Source: Tuberibacillus sp. Marseille-P3662 | GTDB lineage: Bacteria > Bacillota > Bacilli > Bacillales > Sporolactobacillaceae | Assembly: GCF_900178005.1 (NCBI RefSeq) | Contig: NZ_FXBS01000006.1 | Coordinates: 744,001 to 808,000, forward strand | Direction of reading: 5' to 3' | DNA length: 64,000 nt | Part shown: piece after piece, positions 16,178 through 24,786 of the stretch | Numbering within the stretch: the first letter of the stretch is position 1 | Layout: each line of letters starts with the position of its first letter | Program-made: the position numbers and the translations under genes | The notes under the pieces: model-generated | What the model was told of the DNA's origin: nothing | Database searches by the model: none | Seen by the model: only the letters and a program-made list of their open reading frames with translations

Positions 16178-17143
16178 ATGGGTAAAGTGGTCTTAATCAC
16201 GACGGGTGGTACCATTGCGAGTAAAACGAACCAAGACTCAGGAAAATTATCCTCGGGTGCGATGACAGGTGAAGAGCTTGCATCTATTTGTAATTTACCT
16301 AATGATATAAATATCGAAATTGATTCTGTCTTTCAAGTGCCGAGCATGCATATCACTTTTCAACATTTGGCGGAATTAAAAGAGAGCATAGAAGGCCATT
16401 TAAAAGATCCATCTGTTGAGGGTGTGGTTGTCACCCATGGGACGGATACCCTGGAAGAAACTGCTTACTTTTTAGATTTAACGATTGCTGATTCACGCCC
16501 AGTGGTTGTAACGGGTTCCCAACGTCCACCGGGCAGGCTGGGAAGTGACGCTTTTATTAACATCAGGCATGCGGTTTATGTCGCCTGCAGTAAGGAACTT
16601 CATGATGCGGGCACCGTCGTTTGCTTTAATGAACGCATCTTTGCTGCGAAATACGTCAAAAAAGAGCATGCCTCAAATATCCAAGGCTTCAATGCCTTTG
16701 GGTTCGGTTATTTAGGGATCATTGATAACGATGTTGTTGAGATTTTCCAAAAACCGATAAAAAGGGAAACGTATGAATTGACAAATCAACTCCCTGAAAT
16801 TGATATCATTAAATGTTACTTAAATGCCGATGGGAAATTCATCAAAGCAGCAAGAGAAAGCGGTGTTGCCGGCATCGTATTAGAAGGCGTTGGACGCGGG
16901 CAAGTACCCCCGGTCATGATGCCAGAAATAGAACAGGCAGTAGCCGACGGGATTAATATTGTCATAACGACGAGTTCTGAGGAAGGTGCTGTATACACAA
17001 CCTATGACTATAAGGGCAGTACGTTTGATCTGCAAAATCAAGGCGCTATTCTTGGGAAAGATTACGATTCTAAAAAAGCACGTATTAAGTTAGCTGTTGC
17101 TTTAGCCTCCAATCATCAAAATTTAGAAGAGATGTTTTATTAA
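16178..17143 (+). CDS. ansA: L-asparaginase
   Basis: A 321-residue type I asparaginase hydrolysing asparagine to aspartate and ammonia in the cytoplasm. Both catalytic threonine motifs are visible: TTGGTIAS near the N-terminus and VVTHGTDTLEET near residue 85, with the SGHTHG-unrelated Ser/Thr pocket segment VTGSQRPP. The start is set at ATG 16178, with AGGTGA, which is also the end of ypdA, as ribosome-binding site. In-frame starts at 16169 and 16172 fall within that site. Confidence 0.92.
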   Translation: MGKVVLITTGGTIASKTNQDSGKLSSGAMTGEELASICNLPNDINIEIDSVFQVPSMHITFQHLAELKESIEGHLKDPSVEGVVVTHGTDTLEETAYFLDLTIADSRPVVVTGSQRPPGRLGSDAFINIRHAVYVACSKELHDAGTVVCFNERIFAAKYVKKEHASNIQGFNAFGFGYLGIIDNDVVEIFQKPIKRETYELTNQLPEIDIIKCYLNADGKFIKAARESGVAGIVLEGVGRGQVPPVMMPEIEQAVADGINIVITTSSEEGAVYTTYDYKGSTFDLQNQGAILGKDYDSKKARIKLAVALASNHQNLEEMFY

Positions 17144-17150
17144 ATCAGGA

Positions 17151-17180
17151 ACCTCCCATAAAAATTTGGGAGGTCGTTTT
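17151..17180 (+). terminator. Terminator after ansA
   Basis: ACCTCCC (17151-17157) pairs with GGGAGGT (17168-17174), then CGTTTT. Confidence 0.75.
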
Positions 17181-17219
17181 AATTGCGCTTAAAACATAAT
17201 CGCCCAATGTGATATTTCT

Positions 17220-17228
17220 TGTTATAAT
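17220..17228 (+). promoter_or_regulatory. Extended -10 promoter for prsW
   Basis: TGTTATAAT is an extended -10 box (hexamer TATAAT at 17223-17228) 38 bases before the prsW start. No strong -35 is seen. Confidence 0.45.
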
Positions 17229-17265
17229 TAATAATAGGAATAACACAAGTAGTGGAGTGACAAGA

Positions 17266-17946
17266 ATGTTATCGGTCATATCAGCGGCACTTGCACCAGG
17301 ACTTGCTCTTTTATGTTATTTTTATTTAAGAGATCAATACGAGAGCGAACCTGTAGGCATGGTTTTAAAAACATTTATATACGGTGCATTACTTGTGTTT
17401 CCGGTGATGATGATTCAGTTTGCCTTTGAAACAGAAAGTGTCTGGCAAGGTACCCTTGCTCAGTCTTTTGTAGTCAATGGGTTATTAGAAGAATTTGTGA
17501 AATGGTTTGTTGTCATATATAGTGCCTACCATCATTCTGTTTTTAACGAACGTTATGATGGTATTGTCTATGCGACAGCCGTCTCTTTAGGTTTTGCAAC
17601 GGTTGAAAACTTTTTTTACTTATATGCTTATGGTATCGATTATGCTCTGTATCGAGCGTTACTGCCTGTCTCAAGTCATGCTTTGTTTGGCGTTTCGATG
17701 GGGTATTATATTGGTAAAGCAAAATTTTCCACAAAAAAGAAAACGTTTCTTTTTTATGCCTTAATGTCCGCCGCTCTTCTACACGGATTTTATGATTTTA
17801 TGTTATCGGCTCAAAAAGCTTGGTTGTATGTTCTTATTCCATTTATGGTTTATTTGTGGTGGAGTGCCTTAAAGAAAGTGAAGTTATCTCATCTTCACCA
17901 GCAAGATTGGATGCGTACGGTTCCTGCTTCCAAACAAAAATCCTAA
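17266..17946 (+). CDS. prsW: Site-1 intramembrane metalloprotease PrsW
   Basis: A 226-residue polytopic membrane protein of the PrsW family. Family motifs include EEFVKW and, near the C-terminus, LLHGFYDF, whose Glu and His residues are the expected metal ligands. In B. subtilis PrsW cuts the anti-sigma factor RsiW to release SigW under envelope stress. ATG 17266 has GGAGTGA upstream; longer N-terminal versions extend into the promoter. It sits between ansA and sleB, as in B. subtilis. Confidence 0.9.
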   Translation: MLSVISAALAPGLALLCYFYLRDQYESEPVGMVLKTFIYGALLVFPVMMIQFAFETESVWQGTLAQSFVVNGLLEEFVKWFVVIYSAYHHSVFNERYDGIVYATAVSLGFATVENFFYLYAYGIDYALYRALLPVSSHALFGVSMGYYIGKAKFSTKKKTFLFYALMSAALLHGFYDFMLSAQKAWLYVLIPFMVYLWWSALKKVKLSHLHQQDWMRTVPASKQKS

Positions 17947-17952
17947 AAACGT

Positions 17953-17979
17953 AACGACCTTATTGGGTCGTTTTTTTTA
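17953..17979 (+). terminator. Terminator after prsW
   Basis: AACGACC (17953-17959) pairs with GGTCGTT (17966-17972), followed by a run of seven T. Confidence 0.85.
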
Positions 17980-18028
17980 TGTTTAAGAGATCTATAAGTA
18001 TAAAAATACAACATTGACAGAAACTACA

Positions 18029-18037
18029 CATACATAA
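18029..18037 (+). promoter_or_regulatory. Possible sporulation -10 box before sleB
   Basis: CATACATAA resembles a SigG/SigF -10 element and sits 30 bases before sleB, which is forespore-expressed in B. subtilis. No clear -35 was found at the usual spacing. Confidence 0.3.
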
Positions 18038-18065
18038 GTTAACCAACTCATAGGGAGGATGGATG

Positions 18066-19031
18066 ATGAAGAACTTACGTCGGATGGGTCTGATATTTGT
18101 CCTAGCGCTGTTAATAATTCCGATTTATAATAGCCAGCCGCAAAAAGCGCAGGCATTTTCCCCTCAAGTCATCCAAAAGGGCTCGACAGGATTAGACGTG
18201 ATCGAATTACAAGCCCGGCTTCAATATATTGGCTTTTACAAAGGTGATATAGACGGTATTTTTGGATGGGGTACCTATTGGGCTCTTCGTAACTTTCAAA
18301 AGGATTTTGGAATTAAAGTGGATGGCCTTGCTGGGACTAAGACTAAGCAGAAACTCGTGTCGAAAAGCCAGTACAACAAAGATTGGGTGTTGAATAACGT
18401 CCGGAATGGCAACGAGTTTACTTATTATGGTGATGTTCCACTGAAAAAGCAGACTGATGAATCCTATGATGGTGATGGGAAAAAAGATGCGAATCAAGGT
18501 AAGGGGCAAAAACAGAATAATCAAGCTAAACAACCTGCCCCTAACAATAATCAAAACAAACAACAAAAGCAACAACAACAGCCAAAAAAGCAACAAACAA
18601 ACAATCAAGCTAATCGCCAGCAGCAACAAGATCAAAAAGATCAGAAAATAACGATTAACAATCTGCCTGAAGGTTTTACGCAAAATGATGTCAAGTTAAT
18701 GTCAAATGCGGTCTACGGTGAGTCACGAGGTGAATCTTACAGAGGTCAAGTTGCCGTCGCTGCTGTTATTTTGAATCGCATTGACAGTGCCAAATTTCCC
18801 GATACTGTTTCAGGGGTTATTTTTAAACCAGGTGCGTTTACTGCCGTTGCAGATGGTCAAATCTATCTGACCCCGAATCAACAAGCTAAGGAAGCGGTAA
18901 TGGATGCCTTGAATGGTTGGGATCCATCACATGGGGCGATTTACTATTTTAATCCCAATACAGCTACAAGCGATTGGATTTGGTCACGGACGCAAATCGG
19001 CAAAATCGGTAAACACATTTTTGCTAAGTAA
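18066..19031 (+). CDS. sleB: Spore cortex-lytic enzyme SleB
   Basis: A 321-residue secreted enzyme that breaks spore cortex peptidoglycan during germination. In order: signal peptide (to about residue 30, ending KAQA), a peptidoglycan-binding domain (GSTGLDVIELQARL to VDGLAGTKT), a long low-complexity linker rich in Gln/Asn/Lys (about residues 140-195), and the SleB hydrolase domain with AVYGESRGE carrying the presumed catalytic Glu. The Gln/Asn linker is longer than in B. subtilis. ATG 18066 has the better spacing to GGAGG; ATG 18063 is also possible. The partner gene ypeB follows 15 bases later. Confidence 0.95.
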   Translation: MKNLRRMGLIFVLALLIIPIYNSQPQKAQAFSPQVIQKGSTGLDVIELQARLQYIGFYKGDIDGIFGWGTYWALRNFQKDFGIKVDGLAGTKTKQKLVSKSQYNKDWVLNNVRNGNEFTYYGDVPLKKQTDESYDGDGKKDANQGKGQKQNNQAKQPAPNNNQNKQQKQQQQPKKQQTNNQANRQQQQDQKDQKITINNLPEGFTQNDVKLMSNAVYGESRGESYRGQVAVAAVILNRIDSAKFPDTVSGVIFKPGAFTAVADGQIYLTPNQQAKEAVMDALNGWDPSHGAIYYFNPNTATSDWIWSRTQIGKIGKHIFAK

Positions 19032-19046
19032 TGGAGGTGAAAATTT

Positions 19047-20363
19047 ATGGTAAAGAATATTATTATCGGCATCCTTGTCGTTGGCCTAGCCGGGTCAGGT
19101 TACTGGGGGTATCAGCAACATCAACAAAAAGAAAATATTAAGAATATGACAGAAAGTAACTATCAAGGGGCTTATCATGAACTCACTTACTATGTGGATA
19201 AAATCCATGACAGGATAGGATCAACTTTGGCCATGAATTCACGTCAGTCCGTAGATCCAGCTTTAGCGGATGTTTGGCGTTTGACAGCCATGGCTCACAG
19301 TAACGTTGGGCAATTGCCTTCAACCATCACGTCTTTTAATGATACGGAAGAATTCCTATCAAACATTGGACAATTCAGTTACCAAAATGCGATTAAAGAC
19401 CAAGGAAAAACCACTTTATCAGATAAAGAGTATCAGACTTTAGAGAAATTGTATTCGCAATCAGATCAAGTTGAAAAGTCTTTACGTAAAGTGCAATCAG
19501 ATGTCGTCAACAATAATTTGAAATGGATGCAAGCTGGGAAAACCAATGATCAGCAACAAGATAATCAACTGGTTAGCGATATTCAGTCTGTTGATCAAAA
19601 AGTCGCTAAGTTCGAGAATGACTGGGGACCAGAAATGGATAGGGCAAGTTTTGATGATGCCGGGGCTCTCAATAAACTAGATGGTGAAGAAATGTCTAAA
19701 GATGAAGCAGTGAAAAAAGCGAAGAAATATTTAAAAGTTACAGATGTCAGTAATGTAGCAGTGCAGCGTTCAGGGAAAGGTTCTGACTACAAGGCCTATT
19801 ACATCAATATGGATGCTGCCGGAAAAGGAACATCCTTTGATGTTACGATGACGCAAAAAGGCGGTCATATCGTTTCATTTATGAAAAATCGGGATATCAA
19901 GAACGCAAATCTTAGTCTATATCAAGCTTCTCAAAAGGCAAAAGCATACTTAAAACAATTTGGATATGAGAATATGCAGCTAGTCAAAAGTGATCAATAT
20001 AATAATCATGGCGTGTTAACGTTCGTTAAATCGAAAAAAGATAAGCGACTGTATCCAGCATCAATCCGCCTAAAAGTGGCGCTTGATAACGGTCATGTCC
20101 TCGCCTTTGATGCAACAGATTATCTCGCTAATAAAGATCTTAACGTTAAAGATAAGTCATTTAAGTTGTCGAAGAAAAAAGCATTAAAACAATTAAACGG
20201 TAAGGTGAAAGTTCAGGAAACACATCATGCCATTTTCCAGAATGAATCAGGTGATTTCGTACCTTGCTATGAATTTCTAGTCACTAAAAAACAAGACACT
20301 TACCGGATTTTTATCAACGCGAACAATGGCCAAGAGGAAAAAGTTGAACTCTTGAAAAAGTAA
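19047..20363 (+). CDS. ypeB: Germination protein YpeB
   Basis: A 438-residue protein with an N-terminal membrane anchor, a helical N-terminal region and repeated PepSY-like segments in the C-terminal half (for example MSKDEAVKKAKKYLKV and SLYQASQKAKAYLKQF). YpeB is needed for SleB to be held stably in spores and inhibits it until germination. It is co-transcribed with sleB (15-base gap, good site GGAGGTGA) and is followed by a strong terminator. Confidence 0.94.
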   Translation: MVKNIIIGILVVGLAGSGYWGYQQHQQKENIKNMTESNYQGAYHELTYYVDKIHDRIGSTLAMNSRQSVDPALADVWRLTAMAHSNVGQLPSTITSFNDTEEFLSNIGQFSYQNAIKDQGKTTLSDKEYQTLEKLYSQSDQVEKSLRKVQSDVVNNNLKWMQAGKTNDQQQDNQLVSDIQSVDQKVAKFENDWGPEMDRASFDDAGALNKLDGEEMSKDEAVKKAKKYLKVTDVSNVAVQRSGKGSDYKAYYINMDAAGKGTSFDVTMTQKGGHIVSFMKNRDIKNANLSLYQASQKAKAYLKQFGYENMQLVKSDQYNNHGVLTFVKSKKDKRLYPASIRLKVALDNGHVLAFDATDYLANKDLNVKDKSFKLSKKKALKQLNGKVKVQETHHAIFQNESGDFVPCYEFLVTKKQDTYRIFINANNGQEEKVELLKK

Positions 20364-20366
20364 AGG

Positions 20367-20402
20367 AAAGAGAAGCCCTCAAAAGGGGGTTTCTCTTTTT
20401 TT
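20367..20402 (+). terminator. Terminator after sleB-ypeB
   Basis: AAAGAGAAGCCCTC pairs with GGGGGTTTCTCTTT around a 4-base A loop, followed by a T run. Confidence 0.88.
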
Positions 20403-20453
20403 ATAAAAATGCCATAATTAAGATAATGAAAGGAAATACTAGGGGGTCAATTT

Positions 20454-21107
20454 ATGTTTAAAATCGGGGGGAAAATTGAACTGGAATTAACAGATAATCA
20501 AATGACATATCAATATACGAGCAAGATTGTCGACTACAAGCATGACCACTTACATATACAATTCCCATTAAATCAAACCACTCAAAAAACATCTGTCCTT
20601 CATGATGGCACCATGTTACAGGCGTATTATTATGCTGATGGACAAATATACAAGTTTATAACTGAAGTCACTGGTAAAGACTATCAGACAAATCTGCCGT
20701 TAATGCTGTTAAAAGTTCCAGATCAAGCGCGCATTCAGAAGGTGCAAAGACGGGATTTTGTTCGGGTCGATGCGGCTGTGGATGTAGCCGTTCATCCAGC
20801 CTATCAAGAGAAACAGCCATTCACGACCATTAGTACGGATATAAGCGGAGGTGGACTCGCCGCTATCTTACCTGCTGGTCATGAACTTTACCAAGGTGAC
20901 AAGGTTGTTTGTTGGTGTGTTCTGCGGCTAAATAATGGTAATCCATCTTATGTTAAAGCAAATGGCGAAATCAAACGACTTTTTTGTGATGACCGTACAA
21001 ATCACCAGAAAGCATCAATTCATTTTTTGAATGTATCACCGAGTGATCAACAAAAAATTATCCAATTTTGCTTTGATCGGGAACGGTATTATCGGCAAAT
21101 GAAATGA
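20454..21107 (+). CDS. ypfA: PilZ-domain flagellar brake protein YpfA (c-di-GMP receptor)
   Basis: A 217-residue protein with an N-terminal YcgR-like beta domain and a C-terminal PilZ domain. The c-di-GMP-binding residues are seen in QRRDFVR (Arg99, Arg100, Arg104) and DISGGG (from about residue 129). In B. subtilis YpfA (DgrA) binds c-di-GMP and slows flagellar rotation. cheR further along also suggests a motile organism. The start follows a strong AGGGGG site. Confidence 0.9.
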   Translation: MFKIGGKIELELTDNQMTYQYTSKIVDYKHDHLHIQFPLNQTTQKTSVLHDGTMLQAYYYADGQIYKFITEVTGKDYQTNLPLMLLKVPDQARIQKVQRRDFVRVDAAVDVAVHPAYQEKQPFTTISTDISGGGLAAILPAGHELYQGDKVVCWCVLRLNNGNPSYVKANGEIKRLFCDDRTNHQKASIHFLNVSPSDQQKIIQFCFDRERYYRQMK

Positions 21108-21153
21108 TGTGCGTCTCAACGCAGTATAAATGATTGTAGAAGGAGCATTTTGG

Positions 21154-21360
21154 ATGAAACAAATAGAGAAATGGATTTTAAGGCTCGTTTGCATTCAATT
21201 TGTCATATTAATGATTGGTCAATTGTTGGTGACACAGGAGCAAATGGCTCCTTATATTAATAAAGCTGTCCGATATGAAGGCGTTATTGGAGAAAAACAG
21301 ACAAAAGCAGTGAAAACGATGGAAGAAGCGCCTATCATGTGGTATGATATAAATAAATAG
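21154..21360 (+). CDS. ypfB: Small membrane protein YpfB (DUF5359)
   Basis: A 68-residue protein with one hydrophobic segment near the N-terminus (WILRLVCIQFVILMIGQLL) and a conserved-looking NKAVRYEGV. Size, position after ypfA and the YEGV segment match YpfB of Bacillus. Function unknown. ATG 21154 has AAGGAG nine bases upstream. A hairpin follows the stop. Confidence 0.75.
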   Translation: MKQIEKWILRLVCIQFVILMIGQLLVTQEQMAPYINKAVRYEGVIGEKQTKAVKTMEEAPIMWYDINK

Positions 21361-21369
21361 AATGGAGAG

Positions 21370-21397
21370 AGCAGGTATCCTCCTGCTTTTTATTTTG
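21370..21397 (+). terminator. Terminator after ypfB
   Basis: AGCAGG (21370-21375) pairs with CCTGCT (21382-21387), followed by TTTTATTTTG. Confidence 0.7.
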
Positions 21398-21449
21398 CAC
21401 TTGTTAAAAGTGTTCTAACTTTTTTCTGAAAAAGGCGTTGAATTTTCCA

Positions 21450-22124
21450 ATGAATCAAAGGCTACAGGTTGCTATTGATGGGCCAGCGGCTGCTGGAAAA
21501 AGCACAGTGGCAAAACAAGTTGCTGGACAGCTGGAATACATTTATATCGATACAGGTGCCATGTATAGAGCACTTGCCTATCACGCTTTAAAAACCCATA
21601 CGGATTTACATAACGGAGAACGTTTGTCGGAACTATTAGATGCTTCTGAAATAACACTGGAACCCGTTAAGCAGGGGAGACAGACCGTATTGCTAAACGG
21701 GGAAGACGTGACTAAAGAGATTCGTTCACAGAGTGTAACGAACCATGTGTCACTTGTTGCTCAATACCCAGCCATCCGTCAAGTGATGGCTGATCGCCAA
21801 AGAGAAATGGCTGCCGGCGGTGGCATTATTATGGACGGCCGGGATATCGGATCCCATGTCCTTCCTAATGCTGAAGTTAAAATTTACTTAATTGCTTCAG
21901 TGAATGAGCGAGCTGAGCGTCGTTATCAAGAGCAGTTAGCGGGTGGCCTGCAAACATCTCTGGAACAATTAAAAGCGGATATTCGCCAGAGAGACAAGCT
22001 TGACAGTGAACGTGAAGTTTCTCCGTTAATCAAGGCTGAAGATGCCGTTGAAATTGATACGACCTCGCTTAGTATAAATGATGTCATTCTTCGAATTCTT
22101 GAAGTCATAAAAGAAAGGGTATAA
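21450..22124 (+). CDS. cmk: Cytidylate kinase
   Basis: A 224-residue NMP kinase phosphorylating CMP and dCMP with ATP. The P-loop GPAAAGKST is near residue 11, YIDTGAMYRA binds the nucleotide, and GRDIGSHVLPNA and the Arg-rich lid follow. ATG 21450 agrees with family length but has only a weak upstream site (AAAGGCG at 14 bases); TTG 21438 is an in-frame alternative. plsC starts 4 bases after the stop, as in B. subtilis. Confidence 0.93.
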   Translation: MNQRLQVAIDGPAAAGKSTVAKQVAGQLEYIYIDTGAMYRALAYHALKTHTDLHNGERLSELLDASEITLEPVKQGRQTVLLNGEDVTKEIRSQSVTNHVSLVAQYPAIRQVMADRQREMAAGGGIIMDGRDIGSHVLPNAEVKIYLIASVNERAERRYQEQLAGGLQTSLEQLKADIRQRDKLDSEREVSPLIKAEDAVEIDTTSLSINDVILRILEVIKERV

Positions 22125-22128
22125 TGCA

Positions 22129-22719
22129 TTGAAACTTTACTCTTTTGGGCAATGGGTAGCCAGAAATTATTTTAATACGTTGTACCGGATCAGTGTAACC
22201 GGTGAGGAGCATATTCCGGATAATGGAAGTCTGCTCGTCTGTAGTAACCACATTAGTAATCTTGATCCGCCATTAATCGCTTCTTTTTTACGAAAAAGAG
22301 AATTAAGTTTTATGGCGAAGGAAGAATTATTTAAGGTACCCGGGTTTAACAGGCTGATTACCTCGCTGAATGCTTTTCCCATTAAGCGGGGTAAAGGTGA
22401 TCGGCAGGCGATTCGAAAATCCGTAGAAGTTTTGAATGAAGGTCGGGCGCTCCTCATGTTCCCAGAAGGCAATCGGAATAAGAGCGATGATAGATCGCTT
22501 GGAACAGCCCAAACGGGTGCCGGCTATTTTGCTTTACGAACGCAAGCTCAAGTTGTTCCGTGTGCTGTAATTGGAAATTACAAGTTTGGTCATGAGGTTC
22601 GTTTAAAATTCGGCCCGACAATTGATTTTTCAAACATGAGGGAACAAAAAGCTAAGCCAAAGGAAGCGGTACAAGTTATTATGGAACATATCCAATTATT
22701 AATTACTCAGACAGAGTGA
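22129..22719 (+). CDS. plsC: 1-acyl-sn-glycerol-3-phosphate acyltransferase
   Basis: A 196-residue enzyme that adds the second acyl chain to lysophosphatidate in phospholipid synthesis at the inner membrane face. The catalytic NHxxxxD motif is NHISNLD, and the substrate motif FPEGNRNKS is present. The start is a TTG at 22129 with AAAGAAAGGG a little far upstream. It pairs functionally with plsY and gpsA, which are in the same window. Confidence 0.93.
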   Translation: MKLYSFGQWVARNYFNTLYRISVTGEEHIPDNGSLLVCSNHISNLDPPLIASFLRKRELSFMAKEELFKVPGFNRLITSLNAFPIKRGKGDRQAIRKSVEVLNEGRALLMFPEGNRNKSDDRSLGTAQTGAGYFALRTQAQVVPCAVIGNYKFGHEVRLKFGPTIDFSNMREQKAKPKEAVQVIMEHIQLLITQTE

Positions 22720-22852
22720 AAAATAATTACTAAGACACCGCTCGAAAGGTTTTTAGTGTATTCCGCTTGACAAACGCTTACATTTGTTAGAAGTTAAAAG
22801 GAGACAATTTATATTAGTGTTGTTTTTGCTCAATTAAAGGAGGTCACTGTCA

Positions 22853-23995
22853 ATGGTTGAAGAAATGAATAACGAAATGACGACATTTGAATCCCGTTCA
22901 GAAGGGGATGTTGTAACCGGAACCATCACAAAAGTTGAAGACAAACATGCGTTAGTTGACGCCGGTTATAAAGTTGAAGGGATTTTACCGATCAGCGAAC
23001 TATCAAGTTTGCATGTCGAAAAAATGGAAGATGTCGTCCATCAGGATGATGAACTTCAACTGAAAGTCATAAAAGTCACTGATGAAGAGCTGGTTTTATC
23101 TAAAAAGGAAGTCGATGCTGACAAAGCTTGGGACAACCTTGAAGATAAATATGACCATCACGAAACGATTTCCGTTGAAGTTGCCGATGTTGTTAAAGGT
23201 GGTTTAGTTGCTGATTTAGGTGTGCGCGGTTTTATTCCAGCATCTTTGGTTGACCGTCAATATGTCGAGGATTTTTCCGAATATAAAGGGGCAACCTTAG
23301 ATGTTAAAATTATTGAATTAGACCGTGAAAACCGGAAAGTAATTTTATCACATAGGGCTGTACAGGATGAGGAAGCCAATAAAGAGAAAGAGGATATTCT
23401 AGGTCGTATAGAATCCGGTCGGGTGTATGAAGGGACCGTTCAACGACTAACTGACTTCGGTGCTTTTGTTGATATTGGTGGTGTTGATGGGTTGGTTCAT
23501 ATTTCTCAGTTGGCCCATCAACATGTTGAACATCCTTCAGATGTCGTTCAAGAAGGTGCATCTGTCAAAGTTAAGGTGTTATCCGTTGATCGTGATAACG
23601 AGCGCATTTCTCTATCAGTTAAAGCCACTCAACCGGGTCCATGGGAACGGGCAGCGGAACAATTGGATGTTGGTGACGTAGTTGAAGGAACAGTGAAACG
23701 CCTTGTTCCGTTCGGCGCTTTTGTTGAGCTAATCCCAGGTGTTGAAGGGTTGGTTCATATATCAGAGATTTCCAATCGACACATTGGAACTCCTGATGAA
23801 GTTCTTGAAGAAGGTGAAAATGTTAAAGTTAAAGTCTTAGATGTTAACGCTAGCGAAAAGCGTGTGTCACTGAGCATTAGGGAATTGGAAGACCAATCAG
23901 CCAATGAACAACCAGCGATCCAATATGAGGATGAAGATAACAATGGCTTCTCACTCGGTGATGTGATTGGTGATCAGCTGAAAAAATTGAAATAA
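22853..23995 (+). CDS. ypfD: Ribosomal protein S1 homologue YpfD
   Basis: A 380-residue protein made of four S1 RNA-binding repeats, each opening like GDVVTGTITKV, ETISVEVADVV, GRVYEGTVQRL and GDVVEGTVKRL. The latter two carry the strong GLVHISQ/GLVHISE strand typical of S1 domains. Firmicute versions have four repeats rather than the six of E. coli S1 and their role in translation is less clear. Strong site AAAGGAGGT before ATG. It stands alone between plsC and a terminator. Confidence 0.93.
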   Translation: MVEEMNNEMTTFESRSEGDVVTGTITKVEDKHALVDAGYKVEGILPISELSSLHVEKMEDVVHQDDELQLKVIKVTDEELVLSKKEVDADKAWDNLEDKYDHHETISVEVADVVKGGLVADLGVRGFIPASLVDRQYVEDFSEYKGATLDVKIIELDRENRKVILSHRAVQDEEANKEKEDILGRIESGRVYEGTVQRLTDFGAFVDIGGVDGLVHISQLAHQHVEHPSDVVQEGASVKVKVLSVDRDNERISLSVKATQPGPWERAAEQLDVGDVVEGTVKRLVPFGAFVELIPGVEGLVHISEISNRHIGTPDEVLEEGENVKVKVLDVNASEKRVSLSIRELEDQSANEQPAIQYEDEDNNGFSLGDVIGDQLKKLK

Positions 23996-24000
23996 GGTAG

Positions 24001-24029
24001 AGGTGCGGTTTTAATGCCGCACCTTTTTA
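24001..24029 (+). terminator. Terminator after ypfD
   Basis: AGGTGCGG (24001-24008) pairs with CCGCACCT (24017-24024), followed by TTTTTAT. Confidence 0.88.
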
Positions 24030-24033
24030 TATG

Positions 24034-24061
24034 TTTACACCGGGATCCGCCAACCTATAAT
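24034..24061 (+). promoter_or_regulatory. Sigma-A-like promoter for yphA
   Basis: TTTACA (24034-24039) and TATAAT (24056-24061) are 16 bases apart. The TATAAT overlaps an ATG at 24060, which shows that this ATG is not the translation start. Confidence 0.6.
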
Positions 24062-24080
24062 GGTTAGTGAGGTGAGTCGA

Positions 24081-24689
24081 TTGCCGCTAACTATTTTTTA
24101 TTGGGCTATGTGGTCTTTATGGGTCTATTTTACGTTTTTAGCTAAAAAGAACAGAACGCGGGATTATGTTGTAATTTTTTTATTAGCGAGCATTAGTTGT
24201 GCGACTTTTTCCGTATCGATACCAACTTTGGATATTAACGTCACATATTTGTTGTTCCTCTTTGTTGGATTGTATTTATTTCGACCTAAGAAGATGCGGT
24301 TAACACTCTACTATGTGTTTATCATTTTTAGTTTAATGCTCCTATACGTCTTATACTATATCTATGTTTTATATGATCCAGCTATTTTTTTGTTGTTTGA
24401 CGATTGGGCTTTGGCGATCGGTTTGTTTCTTATTATTTGTCTATTAGTTAAAGATCACCGCATGAGATGTGCCTCATTGATTATGGGCCAGTGTATGGGT
24501 GAGTTTCTTCGGGTGGTTGTCTTTTATCGCTTTGACCATACCGTAGGTCATGCAGGATTCCTTAACCAAATGGCGATGGTCCTAGTTTTAGTTGTAGCGG
24601 GACATACGATCGGTAATCTGACAAAACAATGGCATTATTATATGGCTAGTCGCGTGCAATCGGATATGAACAAACAGTCAAAATTTTAA
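24081..24689 (+). CDS. yphA: Membrane protein YphA
   Basis: A 202-residue protein with about six hydrophobic segments, matching YphA by position between the S1 homologue and der and by the start LTIFYWAMWSLWVYFTF. Function unknown. The start is TTG 24081, with GTGAGGTGA just upstream; the ATG at 24060 lies inside the promoter -10 box. The tail is short and basic. Confidence 0.75.
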   Translation: MPLTIFYWAMWSLWVYFTFLAKKNRTRDYVVIFLLASISCATFSVSIPTLDINVTYLLFLFVGLYLFRPKKMRLTLYYVFIIFSLMLLYVLYYIYVLYDPAIFLLFDDWALAIGLFLIICLLVKDHRMRCASLIMGQCMGEFLRVVVFYRFDHTVGHAGFLNQMAMVLVLVVAGHTIGNLTKQWHYYMASRVQSDMNKQSKF

Positions 24690-24718
24690 TTGTACGGGGT
24701 TATGATTTTTGTTAAGAT
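24690..24718 (+). promoter_or_regulatory. Sigma-A-like promoter for der-plsY-gpsA
   Basis: TTGTAC (24690-24695) and TAAGAT (24713-24718) are 17 bases apart, beginning right after the yphA stop. Confidence 0.5.
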
Positions 24719-24786
24719 AAGAAAGCCTTAACAACAGAAATAATTTGTTTTTTTACATAAGTGGTTGATGAAAGGATGTCTGTGAT

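Noticed and set aside
18207-18683. Long minus-strand open frame opposite sleB
   Set aside because: It is the mirror of the Gln/Asn-rich linker (CAA/AAC repeats read as Leu/Val), a known compositional artefact.
24060-24080. ATG at 24060 as the yphA start
   Set aside because: It lies inside the TATAAT of a promoter, upstream of the expected transcription start; TTG 24081 with GAGGTGA fits better.
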